In this document: positions 20,074 through 28,770 of the stretch, piece after piece
How positions within the stretch are numbered: the first letter of the stretch is position 1
Layout of the letters: each line of letters opens with the position of its first letter
Assembly: GCF_003386285.1 (NCBI RefSeq)
Contig: NZ_QPNC01000015.1
Span: 329,845 to 393,844, forward strand
Length of the DNA: 64,000 bases
Source: Nocardiopsis sp. FIRDI 009
GTDB lineage: Bacteria; Actinomycetota; Actinomycetes; Streptosporangiales; Streptosporangiaceae
Direction of reading: 5' to 3'
Notes under the pieces: model-generated
What the model was told of the DNA's origin: nothing
The model's database searches: none
Seen by the model: the letters and a program-made list of their open reading frames with translations, nothing else
Program-made: the position numbers and the translations under genes

Positions 20074-21041
20074 CACTCTCCCTCTCTCAGGCTGCGTCCG
20101 GTCAGGGTCAGGAAGACGTCGTCCAACGTCGGTCGGCTCACGCTCACGGTGAGCGGAGTGACACCCGCCTCGTCGAGCGAGCGGAGCAGCCCCGGCAGGG
20201 CGGCGTCACCGCGCTCCACCCGGACGCGGACCTGATGGTCGCGGCCCGCCCCCTCCACGACCTCCGCCGCACCGGCCGACGGCAGCGGTTCCACGACCTT
20301 GGCCCCCAGTCGGGCGGTGTCCTCGTCCTCGGTGGTGAACGTGATCAGGTCCCCGGACACCCGGCCCTTGAGCTCGTCGGCGGTGCCGTCGGCGATGACC
20401 CGGCCGTGGTCGATGACCAGGACCCGCTCGGCCACGCCGTCCGCCTCCTCCAGGTAGTGGGTGGTCACCACGACGGTGGTGCCGAACCCCTCGCGCAGGC
20501 GGGTCACGTGCTCCCACAGGTTGGCGCGGCTGTGGGGGTCGAGCCCGGTGGACGGCTCGTCGAGGAACAGCAGTCCGGGGCGGTGGATCAGCCCCATCGC
20601 GATGTCGAGTCGGCGGCGCTGGCCTCCGGAGAGCGCGGTGACCACGCGGTCGGCCACGCCGTCGAGCTCCAGCAGGTCGAGCAGTTCACCGGTGCGGCGG
20701 CGGGCGGTGCGCCGGTCGAGTCCGTACAGCAGGCCCTGGGTGTACAGCTCGTCCCGGGCGCGCTGGTCGTCCCCGGCGCCGTGCCCCTGGCCGACGAACC
20801 CGATCCGGCGCCGCACCTCGGCGGGCTCGGCGCGCACGTCGCGCCCGGCCACCTCGGCGGTGCCCGAGGTGGGGGCGAGCAAGGTGGTGAGCATGCGCAG
20901 GGTGGTGGACTTGCCCGCCCCGTTGGGCCCGAGGAGGGCGACGAACTCGCCCTCCCCGACGTCGATGTCGACGCCCCGGACGGCCTCGACCGTCCGTTTG
21001 CCGGACCGGAAGGTCCGGGTGAGCTGCCGTGTGCGGATCAT
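20073..21041 (-). CDS. ABC transporter ATPase, daunorubicin-resistance (DrrA) type
   Basis: A 322-residue ATPase with Walker A LLGPNGAGKST, signature LSGGQRRRLDIAMGL, Walker B LLFLDEPSTGLD and H-loop TTHYLEEAD. The C-terminal 90 residues are the DrrA-type extension ending in VSRPTLDDVFLTLTGR. ATG 21041 is preceded by GGAGCGAGG. It powers the permease encoded directly downstream, probably exporting a hydrophobic drug or antibiotic. The AT-rich stretch just upstream (about 21045-21075, AATACT and TTGAAT-like boxes) is the likely promoter and PadR target. Confidence 0.92.
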   Translation of the reverse strand: MIRTRQLTRTFRSGKRTVEAVRGVDIDVGEGEFVALLGPNGAGKSTTLRMLTTLLAPTSGTAEVAGRDVRAEPAEVRRRIGFVGQGHGAGDDQRARDELYTQGLLYGLDRRTARRRTGELLDLLELDGVADRVVTALSGGQRRRLDIAMGLIHRPGLLFLDEPSTGLDPHSRANLWEHVTRLREGFGTTVVVTTHYLEEADGVAERVLVIDHGRVIADGTADELKGRVSGDLITFTTEDEDTARLGAKVVEPLPSAGAAEVVEGAGRDHQVRVRVERGDAALPGLLRSLDEAGVTPLTVSVSRPTLDDVFLTLTGRSLREGE

Positions 21042-21195
21042 CCTCGCTCCAGTATTAAAACTTGAATTGCGGGATGAGTGTGGCGCACCCGTGACGGGGA
21101 TTCAACAGGTTTTTCGGCGCCGGTCTCCGGGGCGGCGCCGCGGCGTGTCCGGAAGGTTCAGGGGGCCGACGCCCGAAGTCCGGCGGGTGAGGCGC

Positions 21196-21780
21196 TCAGC
21201 GCCCGACCGGTGGGAGACCGAAGGCGTCGGAGGCGTCATCGGCCATCGTGTAGCGGCCCTCCCGCAGGGCGTCGATGAGCTGGCGGGTCCACCCGGCATG
21301 GGCGTCGACCGTCGTCCGCCAGAGCCCGAACAGCTCCGCCACGTGCGGCGGACCGGCGCCTTCTCGTCCCAGTCCCGCGCGCACCTGGGCGCCGACCTCC
21401 TCCAGCCCGGCCAGGCGCCGCTCCAGCATCGCGATCGCCTCGGCCCTGGGCAACGCGGTCATCAACGTGACCCCCGCGTAGAGCAGGGCGAGGTCGTGGC
21501 CGGAGTGGCCCAACGCCGCGCGCAGCAGCCGGTGGAACTCGGCCTCGCCGTCGTCGGTCAACGCGTAGGAGGTGCGGTCGACCACGTCGTCGCCCTCGGC
21601 GACGAACTCGCGCAGCTTCCCCTCCCGGCCGAGCTTGCGCAACGCGTGGTAGATCGAACCCCACTTGACGTTCGCCCACTCACCGGCGTTCCAGGAGAGC
21701 AGTTCGCGCCCCACCCGGTACCCGTGCGCGTGCCCGTGGATCCGCACCACACCCAGGACCAACAACCGTGTCGCCGACAT
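21196..21780 (-). CDS. PadR-family transcriptional regulator
   Basis: A 194-residue protein starting at ATG 21780. The N-terminal winged helix is typical: LLVLGVVRIHGHAHGYRVGREL, then WGSIYHALRKLGREGKL and RTSYALTDDGEAEFHRLL. The helical C-terminal domain (about 90-180) is of the Vir_act_alpha_C kind. It sits upstream of the ABC ATPase and permease on the same strand, so it should repress this exporter operon and release it when the drug binds. Confidence 0.9.
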   Translation of the reverse strand: MSATRLLVLGVVRIHGHAHGYRVGRELLSWNAGEWANVKWGSIYHALRKLGREGKLREFVAEGDDVVDRTSYALTDDGEAEFHRLLRAALGHSGHDLALLYAGVTLMTALPRAEAIAMLERRLAGLEEVGAQVRAGLGREGAGPPHVAELFGLWRTTVDAHAGWTRQLIDALREGRYTMADDASDAFGLPPVGR

Positions 21781-21936
21781 CGCCACCCTCGTCCAAGCTC
21801 GATGGGCCCCAGCCTACGAGGGGCGGTGGGAAGGCCGTCCGGCCCCGGAGACGTCGAACGGGGCGGCGCCGTCCTCCCGGGGGGTGAGGGGACGGGGCCG
21901 CCCCGTTCGGGACCGCCGCGGTCGCGCGGTGGCGGC

Positions 21937-22215
21937 TCAGCAGCCCCCGGCGACCGCCGGGATGATCGAGATCTGGGAGCCGTCGGCCACCTCGGTCTGC
22001 AGGCCCTTCTCGAACCGCACGTCCTCGTCGCCCACGTACACGTTGACGAAGCGGCGGACCTTGCCCGCGTCGTCGAGGATCCGGGCCCGGATGCCCGGGT
22101 AGTTGGCCTCCAGGTCGTCGATGACCTCGGCGAGGGTCGTGCCCTCGGCGGTCACCTCGGAGGCGTCGTCGGTGTAGGTGCGCAGGATGGTGGGCACGCG
22201 GACGCTGGCGCTCAT
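21937..22215 (-). CDS. metO: ThiS/MoaD-like sulfur carrier protein, MetO/CysO-like, ends Gly-Gly-Cys
   Basis: A 92-residue ubiquitin-fold protein similar to M. tuberculosis CysO: VRVPTILRTYT, ANYPGIRARI, RRFVNVYVGDEDVRF and ISIIPAVAGG. Sulfur carriers normally end in Gly-Gly, which is thiocarboxylated. Here one cysteine follows (AVAGGC, then TGA). It lies directly downstream of the threonine-synthase-like gene under a SAM riboswitch, the arrangement reported for Streptomyces metM-metO, where MetO thiocarboxylate supplies sulfur for homocysteine formation. If the Cys is really translated it must be removed before activation, as JAMM peptidases do for CysO-Cys and for QbsE. The name is assigned from context. 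Confidence 0.82.
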   Translation of the reverse strand: MSASVRVPTILRTYTDDASEVTAEGTTLAEVIDDLEANYPGIRARILDDAGKVRRFVNVYVGDEDVRFEKGLQTEVADGSQISIIPAVAGGC

Positions 22216-22303
22216 GTCGGTGTTCTTCCTTCGTCGGGTGGGGTGCGGGGTCCGGGAACGGTCACCGGACCCCGCGAGGTCGTCGGGGTGGCCGCGGCTG
22301 CCG

Positions 22304-23563
22304 TTACAGCAGGCCCGCCTCGGCGAACGCGGCCAGGGAGGGGGCGATCGTGGCGGTCACGCCCGCGTCCACGGCGCCCAGGGTCTTGAGTCCGTCACCG
22401 GTGTTGAGCACGACGGTCTCGGCCTTCGGGTCGAGTCGGCCCTCGCGCACGAGCTTGCGCAGGACACCGGTGGTGACGCCGCCCGCCGTCTCGGCGAAGA
22501 TGCCCTCGGTGCGGGCGAGCAGGTTGATGGAGTCGACCACCTCGGCGTCGCTCACATGCTCCACGGACCCGCCGGTGCGCTTGGCGACGTCCAGGACGTA
22601 GGGCCCGTCGGCCGGGTTGCCGATGGCCAGCGACTTGGCGATGGTGTCGGGCTTGACCGGCTGGATGACGTCGTGGCCCGCCTCCCACGCCTTCGCGACC
22701 GGAGAGCAGCCGGTCGCCTGGGCGCCGAAGATCCTGTACGGGCGGTCCTGGACCAGGCCGAGCTTGATCAGCTCCTGGAAGCCCTTGTCGATCTTGGTCA
22801 GCTGGGAACCGGAGGCGATCGGGATGACGATCTGCTCGGGCAGGCGCCAGCCGAGCTGCTCGGCGATCTCGTAGGCCAGCGTCTTGGAGCCCTCGCCGTA
22901 GTAGGGGCGCAGGTTCACGTTGACGAAGCCCCAGCCCTCGCCGGCCGGGTCTCCGATGAGCTCGGAGCAGAAGCGGTTGACGTCGTCGTAGTTGCCGTCG
23001 ATGGCCACGACCTTGCCGCCGTAGACGGCCGCCATGACGACCTTGCCCTCCTCCAGGCCCGCGGGGATGAACACGCAGGACTCGAACCCGGCGCGGGCCG
23101 CGGCGGCGCCCACGGCACCGGCGAGGTTGCCGGTGGAGGAGCAGGACAGGGTGGTGAAGCCGAAGGTGCGGGCGGCCTCGACGGCGATGGCGACCACCCG
23201 GTCCTTGAAGGAGTGCGTCGGGTTGCCCGAGTCGTCCTTGACGTGGAGGGAGTCCAGGCCCAGCTCGGCGGCGAGGCGGTCGGCGCGGACCAGGGGGGTC
23301 AGGCCGGGGTTCATGTTCGGGAGTTCGGCGACGTTGGTCGGCACCGGCAGGAGGGAGCGGTAGCGCCAGATGTTGTTCGGGCCGCTCTCGATGTCGGCGC
23401 GGGTGACGGTCCCGAAGTCGTAGGCGACCTCCAGGGGGCCGAAACAGAATTCGCAGGCGAACCGGGGGGTGAGGTCGTAGCGCTCGCCGCACTCGCGACA
23501 GGACAGCGCGGTCGCGGGACCGAAGGAGCGGACGGAGGTGGGTTCTGTGGCGGTCATCGCCAT
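22304..23563 (-). CDS. metM: Threonine-synthase-like PLP enzyme, probably MetM homocysteine synthase
   Basis: A 419-residue fold-type II PLP enzyme. ATG 23563 is preceded by AGGGGAG. It has an N-terminal four-cysteine zinc ribbon (CRECGERYDL, then CEFC), the PLP lysine in NPTHSFKDR and the phosphate loop SSTGNLAGAVG. General annotation would be threonine synthase (ThrC). Two facts favour MetM, the ThrC relative described in Streptomyces that makes homocysteine from O-phosphohomoserine and a thiocarboxylated carrier protein. It is followed by a MoaD/ThiS-like gene, and a SAM-I riboswitch controls it, which fits methionine rather than threonine supply. It acts in the cytoplasm. A true ThrC role is not excluded. 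Confidence 0.8.
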   Translation of the reverse strand: MAMTATEPTSVRSFGPATALSCRECGERYDLTPRFACEFCFGPLEVAYDFGTVTRADIESGPNNIWRYRSLLPVPTNVAELPNMNPGLTPLVRADRLAAELGLDSLHVKDDSGNPTHSFKDRVVAIAVEAARTFGFTTLSCSSTGNLAGAVGAAAARAGFESCVFIPAGLEEGKVVMAAVYGGKVVAIDGNYDDVNRFCSELIGDPAGEGWGFVNVNLRPYYGEGSKTLAYEIAEQLGWRLPEQIVIPIASGSQLTKIDKGFQELIKLGLVQDRPYRIFGAQATGCSPVAKAWEAGHDVIQPVKPDTIAKSLAIGNPADGPYVLDVAKRTGGSVEHVSDAEVVDSINLLARTEGIFAETAGGVTTGVLRKLVREGRLDPKAETVVLNTGDGLKTLGAVDAGVTATIAPSLAAFAEAGLL

Positions 23564-23578
23564 AGCGAGGCGTCTCCC

Positions 23579-23720
23579 CTCATCTTTCCTGGTGGCCACC
23601 TTGACCCCAGGCCGGAGTTGGCACCTGCCTCAGCCGCCTCGCGAGGAGCGCGAGTATCGCATGCTGAGATGGTTGCCGGGGCTTCGCAGGGCCGGTCCCT
23701 CCACCCCTCTGGATGAGCAA
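23579..23720 (-). promoter_or_regulatory. SAM-I (S-box) riboswitch upstream of metM
   Basis: On the minus strand the leader begins with CTCATCCAGAGGGGTGGAGG and continues with GGCCCTGCGAAGCCCCGGCAACC, AGGTGCCAACTCCGG and finally GAAAGATGAG. These are the conserved blocks of the S-box aptamer in order. P1 is closed by CTCATC near 23712-23717 pairing with GATGAG at 23579-23584. The P1 3' strand touches the AGGGGAG ribosome site of metM, so SAM binding would most likely hide translation initiation. The control of a ThrC-like gene by SAM is what points to methionine synthesis. Confidence 0.92.
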
Positions 23721-24017
23721 TATGAAATTGTGCGCCGATCCTGTCGGATCCGCATGGTCACTGTAACGGACGCGTCGACCGGCTTTCCACATGTGGTGAC
23801 CTGGATTACACGAACCCGCTCGCATGGTGAGACGCCCCAGCTCCGAGGACGTCCGTGCGCACGCGCCCGGTTCCGGCGGTGTGACACGCGCCCGCATCGG
23901 CCCCCCGCGGGTTTGGAGCCCCGGCCCGCAGGCGAAGACTCCAGGGAACACCCCGCCCCGCACCACCCCCCGCTCACCGGGCGGCAGACCCTTCCGCGCC
24001 ACCGAGAGGACGAGCAC

Positions 24018-25454
24018 GTGGACAAGGCACAGATCCTCATCGCCTCCAACCGGGGACCCGTGTCCTTCTCGACCGCCGACGACGGTTCCCTGGAGTACCG
24101 CCGGGGCGGCGGCGGACTCGTGTCGGGGATGATCTCGGTGGCCTCCGAGATCGACGGGCTCTGGGTGTGCGCCGCCCTGTCGCCCTCCGACCGCCGCGCC
24201 GCCGCCGAGGCGCCCGGCGCCCGTCTGGACCGGACGCACGACCTGGACGGCATGCGCGTCCACATGCTGGACATCCCGGAGGAGACCTTCGCGGGCGCCT
24301 ACACCGGGATCGCCAACTCGACCCTGTGGTTCATCCAGCACATGCTGTACGACACCCCGAACAAGCCGTCCTTCGGCTCCGGGTTCCGGCGGCGGTGGGA
24401 GGACTACACCGCCTACAACAACGCGTTCGCCGAGGCGCTGGTGGCAGGGGCCGCCGACAACGCGCGGGTGGCCGTGCAGGACTACCACCTGGCGCTGGTG
24501 CCGCGCATCCTGCGCGCCCGCCGCCCCGACCTGCGGATCGCGCACTTCTCGCACACCCCGTGGGCCCCGCCGGAGTACTTCCGGACGCTGCCCGACCAGG
24601 TCGCCCGCGAACTGCTGGAGGGCATGCTCGGCGCCGACCGCCTGGGCTTCCACAGCCCGCGCTGGGCCGACGCGTTCCTGCGGTGCTGCGCGGAGATCCT
24701 GCACGCCGACGTGGACCCGGCCAAGCGCACGGTCGAGCACGGCGGACGGGTGGTCGAGGTGGGCGTGTACGCCCTGGGCGCGGACGAGGAGGGGCTGCGC
24801 GCGAGCGCGGCGGACCCCCGCGTCGCGGAACGCCGGGAGACGCTGGGAGAGGTCGTCGGCGACACCCGGCTGATCGTGCGGGTGGACCGGACGGAGCTGT
24901 CCAAGAACATCGTGCGCGGCCTGGAGGCGTACCGGGAACTGCTGACCGCGCACCCGGAGTGGCGGGGTCGGGTCACGCACCTGGCGTTCGCCTACCCGAG
25001 CCGGGGGGACGTGCCCGAGTACCAGGAGTACACCGACGCGGTGCTGCGCGTGGCCAAGGAGATCAACGAGGAGTTCGGCACGGCCGAGTGGGCGCCGCTG
25101 GTGTTGGAGGTCAACGACGACTACCCGCGTTCGCTGGCGTCCTTCCAGATGGCCGACGTGCTGCTGGTCAACCCGGTCCGGGACGGCATGAACCTGGTCG
25201 CCAAGGAGGGGCCGGTGCTGTCGGAGCGGGACTCGGTGCTGGTGCTGTCGCGTGAGGCGGGCGCGGCGGACGAGCTGGGCCGCGACGCGCTGCTGGTCAA
25301 CCCGTACGACACCGTGGAGACGGCGGAGGCCCTGCACCGGGCGCTGTCGATGGGCGCGGACGAGCGTCGGGCACGGCGCGAGCGGCTCCGGGAGGCCGCC
25401 GTGGCGCTGCCGCCGCGGCGGTGGTTCCAGGAGCAGCTGCGTTCCCTGGGCTGA
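24018..25454 (+). CDS. otsA: Trehalose-6-phosphate synthase
   Basis: A 478-residue GT20 glycosyltransferase with GTG 24018 and GAGAGGA upstream. Family motifs: ASNRGPVSF, RRGGGGLVSGM, QDYHLALVPRIL, FSHTPWAPPEYF, DRTELSKNIVRGL and NPVRDGMNLVAKE. It joins UDP- or GDP-glucose and glucose-6-phosphate to trehalose-6-phosphate, and OtsB (29254-30081) removes the phosphate. The product protects against osmotic and desiccation stress. The two genes are separated by five genes. Confidence 0.95.
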   Translation: MDKAQILIASNRGPVSFSTADDGSLEYRRGGGGLVSGMISVASEIDGLWVCAALSPSDRRAAAEAPGARLDRTHDLDGMRVHMLDIPEETFAGAYTGIANSTLWFIQHMLYDTPNKPSFGSGFRRRWEDYTAYNNAFAEALVAGAADNARVAVQDYHLALVPRILRARRPDLRIAHFSHTPWAPPEYFRTLPDQVARELLEGMLGADRLGFHSPRWADAFLRCCAEILHADVDPAKRTVEHGGRVVEVGVYALGADEEGLRASAADPRVAERRETLGEVVGDTRLIVRVDRTELSKNIVRGLEAYRELLTAHPEWRGRVTHLAFAYPSRGDVPEYQEYTDAVLRVAKEINEEFGTAEWAPLVLEVNDDYPRSLASFQMADVLLVNPVRDGMNLVAKEGPVLSERDSVLVLSREAGAADELGRDALLVNPYDTVETAEALHRALSMGADERRARRERLREAAVALPPRRWFQEQLRSLG

Positions 25455-25459
25455 GGCGC

Positions 25460-25484
25460 GGTGCCGGGCTCTCAGCCCGGCACC
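25460..25484. terminator. Bidirectional terminator between otsA and SDR gene
   Basis: GGTGCCGGGCT and AGCCCGGCACC form a perfect 11-bp stem with a 3-base loop. The stop codon of the opposing SDR gene lies inside it. Confidence 0.6.
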
Positions 25485-26233
25485 CGGGGCTCGAAGGCCC
25501 AGCCGTCCGCGGGCAGCACCTGGCCGCCGTCGACCACCAGGGTCTGACCGGTGATGAAGGAGGCGCCGGGGCCGGACAGGAACAGGCAGGCCGAGGCGAT
25601 GTCGTCGACCTCGCCGATGCGGCCGAGCGGGATCGCCGAGCGCATCCGCTCCAGGTAGTCCTCCCCCAGCTCCGCCAGACCCTCGGTGCGCACGTTGCCC
25701 GGCAGCACGGCGTTGACCGTGATGCCGCGCGGCGCCAGTTCCAGGGCCGCGCTGCGCATGAACCCCAGCTGGGCGGCCTTGGTGGCGCCGTAGTGGGACC
25801 AGCCCGCGTACCCGGTCAGCGGTCCGGTGATGGACGAGGTGATCACCACCCGGCCCCGGCCCGAGGCCGCCAGCGGCTCCACCGCCGCCCGCACGGTCAG
25901 CACGGTGCCCTTGAGGTTGGTGTCGATGACCTCGTCGAGTTCGTCCTGGCTCATCGACGTCAGCGGGGACGAGGGGAAGACCCCGGCGTTGGCGCAGAGC
26001 ACGTCCAGACCTCCGGTGCGCCGCACGGCCTCCGCCACGACGCGTGCGCAGTCGTCGGCCCTGGACACGTCACCGACGACCCACTCCGCCGCTCCCGGCA
26101 GTCCGCGCGCCGCCTCGCGTGCCCGCGCCTCGTCGCGACCGCAGACCACGACCCGGTCCCCCGCCTCCGCGAACCCCCGGGCGATGCCCAGGCCGATGCC
26201 CCTGGTCCCACCGGTCACCAGAACCGACCTCAT
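25472..26233 (-). CDS. Short-chain dehydrogenase/reductase (FabG-like)
   Basis: A 253-residue SDR. I choose ATG 26233, with GAGAGG eight bases upstream. The cofactor motif is TGGTRGIGLG, followed by NAG (ANAGVF), catalytic Ser in ITSSITG and YGATK. The C-terminus has LFLSGPGASFITGQTLVVDGG, as in 3-oxoacyl-ACP reductases. It is a cytoplasmic NAD(P)H-dependent oxidoreductase; the substrate is unknown. Confidence 0.88.
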   Translation of the reverse strand: MRSVLVTGGTRGIGLGIARGFAEAGDRVVVCGRDEARAREAARGLPGAAEWVVGDVSRADDCARVVAEAVRRTGGLDVLCANAGVFPSSPLTSMSQDELDEVIDTNLKGTVLTVRAAVEPLAASGRGRVVITSSITGPLTGYAGWSHYGATKAAQLGFMRSAALELAPRGITVNAVLPGNVRTEGLAELGEDYLERMRSAIPLGRIGEVDDIASACLFLSGPGASFITGQTLVVDGGQVLPADGWAFEPRVPG

Positions 26234-26342
26234 CCACGCCACCTCTCACGTTCCGCACACACGGTGACCAGAGAAGCACGGATGGAACGGTCGTGGGGTG
26301 GTCTTCCGCACATTTCCGCGCGATCGGGACCCGGCCCGGCGA

Positions 26343-26978
26343 TCAGGGCTCGACCGGCTCCGCGTGCTCGCCGCCGCCTCCGTGGTCGGCGTCGGGGCCA
26401 GGCGCACCGGTCCGGGCGAGGATCTCCTCGATCACCTCGGACTTGGCCTCCGCGTAGTCCTGGATGCGGTCCCAGCGGCGTTCGGCCAGTTCGCGTTTGT
26501 GCGCCTCGTAGCGCGCACGGGCGTCGGCGTCGGCGATCAGGCGGTCGCGGAAGGCGCGCATCCGCTCGATCTCGACGCAGCCCTCGGTGAAGACGTGCAG
26601 GTTGAGGTTGACGTCGCGGCCCTTGAGCACCCGGTGCTCGTACCAGTGGGGCTCGCGGATGACGAGGCTGTACCCGGCGGCCTCCAGGTCGGGGAGGTAG
26701 GCGGGTTCGTCCGCGGAGTCGGCGACCACGAGCAGGAGGTCGACGCAGGGCTTGGCGGCGAGCCCGGGGACAGCGGTGGAGCCGACGTGTTCGAAGAGCA
26801 GGACGCGGTCGCCGAGCGCCGCGTGGACCCGGTCGGACTCACGCCTGAACAGGTAGGGCCACTTGGGATCGTACTGGGACAGGTGCACACGCCCGCTGAC
26901 GAGGTTGCGGTGCTCGGGACGGATCCCGGCCACCGACCCGCCCCGTGAGGGCAACGGTGACGCTTCGAGGGGTGACAT
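26343..26978 (-). CDS. GrpB/UPF0157 nucleotidyltransferase-fold protein
   Basis: A 211-residue protein starting at ATG 26978 with GAGAAGG upstream. The GrpB hallmark is FEHVGSTAVPGLAAKPCVDLLLVV, a nucleotidyltransferase-fold GS motif with downstream Asp. YDPKWPYLFRRESDRVHAALGDRV precedes it and WYEHRVLKG with NLHVF follows. The family's activity is not established; it is often found attached to kinases or acetyltransferases. Confidence 0.85.
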   Translation of the reverse strand: MSPLEASPLPSRGGSVAGIRPEHRNLVSGRVHLSQYDPKWPYLFRRESDRVHAALGDRVLLFEHVGSTAVPGLAAKPCVDLLLVVADSADEPAYLPDLEAAGYSLVIREPHWYEHRVLKGRDVNLNLHVFTEGCVEIERMRAFRDRLIADADARARYEAHKRELAERRWDRIQDYAEAKSEVIEEILARTGAPGPDADHGGGGEHAEPVEP

Positions 26979-27248
26979 TCTACAAAGCCTTCTCTCCTCG
27001 CCCGCCCGCGTCAAGGCGGCCGAGCGTGCTTACATATGCACGCGCGCACATGACCACACAAGGTGTGTTACCAGTCACGACAGGCGACGGCGTGGAGGTC
27101 GGCGCGGCTTCGCCCCGGTGTACGTCCGGCGTGAGGACCGGCGGGACCGCGCTCCGACGGGGTGTGGGGACCACGCTCCGGGAGGCGGGGAACGAGGGGG
27201 CGGCGCGGATCCGCGCGGTGGCCAGGGCCGGGGCACCTCCCGCGCGGC
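26979..27248. other. Non-coding gap between grpB-like and pseudo-subtilase genes
   Basis: 270 bases without a convincing gene. The left third is AT-rich (ACATATGCACG, ACACAAGGTGTGT) and probably carries the grpB-like promoter. At the right end the 16-mer CACCTCCCGCGCGGCT occurs twice in tandem and runs into the stop codon of the next gene. Confidence 0.4.
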
Positions 27249-28541
27249 TCACCTCCCGCGCGGCTTGCGGCGCCGACCGCCCCTCCGACGCGACGGCGGC
27301 TCCTCCTCGGCCGCCCTGCCGCGTTCGGCGGCGATCCCCTCTTCCTCCTCGCGGCGCTCCTCGCGCACACCGTAGGGATCGGCGGTCGAGCGCCGCACCC
27401 ACACCACGGCCAGGAGGACGCCCAGGACCAGCACCGCGCCCACGCTGACGAACCAGGCCCACAGCGGGACGCGCGGCCCCTGGTCGGCACGGTCGGCCAG
27501 GTCCTCCAGCGGAACGCCCCGGGCGCTCTCGGCGGCCTGGGCGTGGGCGGTGGGCAGGTGGAGCGTGGGCAGCCCGTCCGGGCCCTCCTGGGAGCCCTCC
27601 ACGAGCGCCTGGCGGATCTGCTCGACGCTCAGTCGCGGGTACTCCGCGCGCAGCAGTGCCGCGGCCCCGGCCGCCATCGCGGCGGCGTAGGGGGTCCCGG
27701 TCACCTGGGCCTCGCCGCCCTCCGGGTCGGCGACCTCCAGGTCGGCGCCGGGGGCGGTGAGTTCGACGGTGTCCGGCGCGGGGCTGCCGGGGATCAGGAC
27801 GCCGTTCTCGTCGACCCCGGCGACGGAGAGGACGTTGGGGTCGTCGCCTCCGGCCGGGCCCACGACCAGGGCGCCGGAGTCGACCGCAGCACGGGTCGCG
27901 GCGCGCAGGCCGTCGTCGGGGGCGTCCACCGCGCCGATCTCCCCGGTGCCGCCGGCCGCGGTCGTCGCGCCGACGGCCGCGGTTCCGGTCACACCGGTGG
28001 CCCCCGCTGTCCCGGTGGTCCCGGCGGCCCCGTCCACCGCTCCGTCCACCGCTCCGTCGGCCGCGACCTCGGGCAGCAGGATGACCTGGGCGCCCTCGTC
28101 GGCCGCGCGGCGGACCGCGTCCGGGAGGGCGTCGTCGGTGGGCAGGACCAGCAGCTCGGCCTCCGGGGCCACCCCGAGCACGCCGCCCTCGGCGTCGCGT
28201 CCGTGCCCGTGGCTGGCGACCAGGACCGCCAGGGCGGTGCCCTCGGCCAGATCGCCCTCGTTGGCGCCGAACTCGGTGTCGACGCGGACGTTGTCCACGA
28301 GGTCGGGGTGGTCCTCCGGGACGGGGACGCCGGGCAGCGCCACGGTGGCGCCCTGGCCTCGGGTGATCTCCCACTCCTCCTGGGCGCCGATCGACACCAG
28401 CCCCCACTGCTCGGGACGGAGGTCGGGAAGGCCGTCGGCCGCCGCCGGGGTGGCCGTGAGACCGATCACGGTGGCGACCGCGCATCCGGCGGCTCCGAAG
28501 CGACGTTTGCGTGTCCTGTTACGGTTGTTGCCCCCGAGCAC
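27249..28541 (-). CDS. Membrane-anchored mycosin-like subtilase with no catalytic triad (pseudo-protease)
   Basis: A 430-residue protein starting at GTG 28541, with GAGGGAG six bases upstream. An n-region RNRTRKRR, a hydrophobic core and TPAAA-DG form a signal peptide. The S8 fold is recognisable: QWGLVSIGAQEEWEITRGQG, EDHPDL, GVLGVAPEAELLVLP and GTPYAAAMAAGAAALL. The catalytic Asp (normally in AVIDTGV) reads ALPGVPV, the His motif GHGT reads AEGT, the Ser of GTSxAAP is Pro (GTPYAA), and the oxyanion Asn is Gly. A 45-residue Gly/Ala/Thr insert lies mid-domain. A C-terminal membrane helix and an Arg-rich cytoplasmic tail follow, as in type VII mycosins. No ESX genes are nearby. It is probably a non-enzymatic binding protein. 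Confidence 0.85.
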   Translation of the reverse strand: MLGGNNRNRTRKRRFGAAGCAVATVIGLTATPAAADGLPDLRPEQWGLVSIGAQEEWEITRGQGATVALPGVPVPEDHPDLVDNVRVDTEFGANEGDLAEGTALAVLVASHGHGRDAEGGVLGVAPEAELLVLPTDDALPDAVRRAADEGAQVILLPEVAADGAVDGAVDGAAGTTGTAGATGVTGTAAVGATTAAGGTGEIGAVDAPDDGLRAATRAAVDSGALVVGPAGGDDPNVLSVAGVDENGVLIPGSPAPDTVELTAPGADLEVADPEGGEAQVTGTPYAAAMAAGAAALLRAEYPRLSVEQIRQALVEGSQEGPDGLPTLHLPTAHAQAAESARGVPLEDLADRADQGPRVPLWAWFVSVGAVLVLGVLLAVVWVRRSTADPYGVREERREEEEGIAAERGRAAEEEPPSRRRGGRRRKPRGR

Positions 28542-28770
28542 GACGGGCTCCCTCGAACGTTGCGGTCGGCGTGTCACGGCCCTCCCCCGGACCACCGCAA
28601 TTCTGTCACGAGCACAGGATTCCGGCGTGTACAAGTGGCCAGACGGTGAGGAAACGCAACTGTATCCCCCGTGCCAGTCCTCACGTCCGCACGCCTCATC
28701 CGGCATGTCGAGTCGCTAGCATGAGTCGCGCCGATCCGGACCATCCAATTTCCCGTCCAGGGGGTGTCCT
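28542..28770. promoter_or_regulatory. Divergent intergenic region
   Basis: 229 bases between the leftward pseudo-subtilase and the rightward DUF3263 gene. No clear gene is present. It should hold two divergent promoters; no specific operator was recognised. Confidence 0.3.

Noticed and set aside
27068..27490. Leftward frame of 140 codons overlapping the pseudo-subtilase tail
   Set aside because: It shares the DNA of the C-terminal anchor in another frame, has no ribosome site and shows no family pattern.
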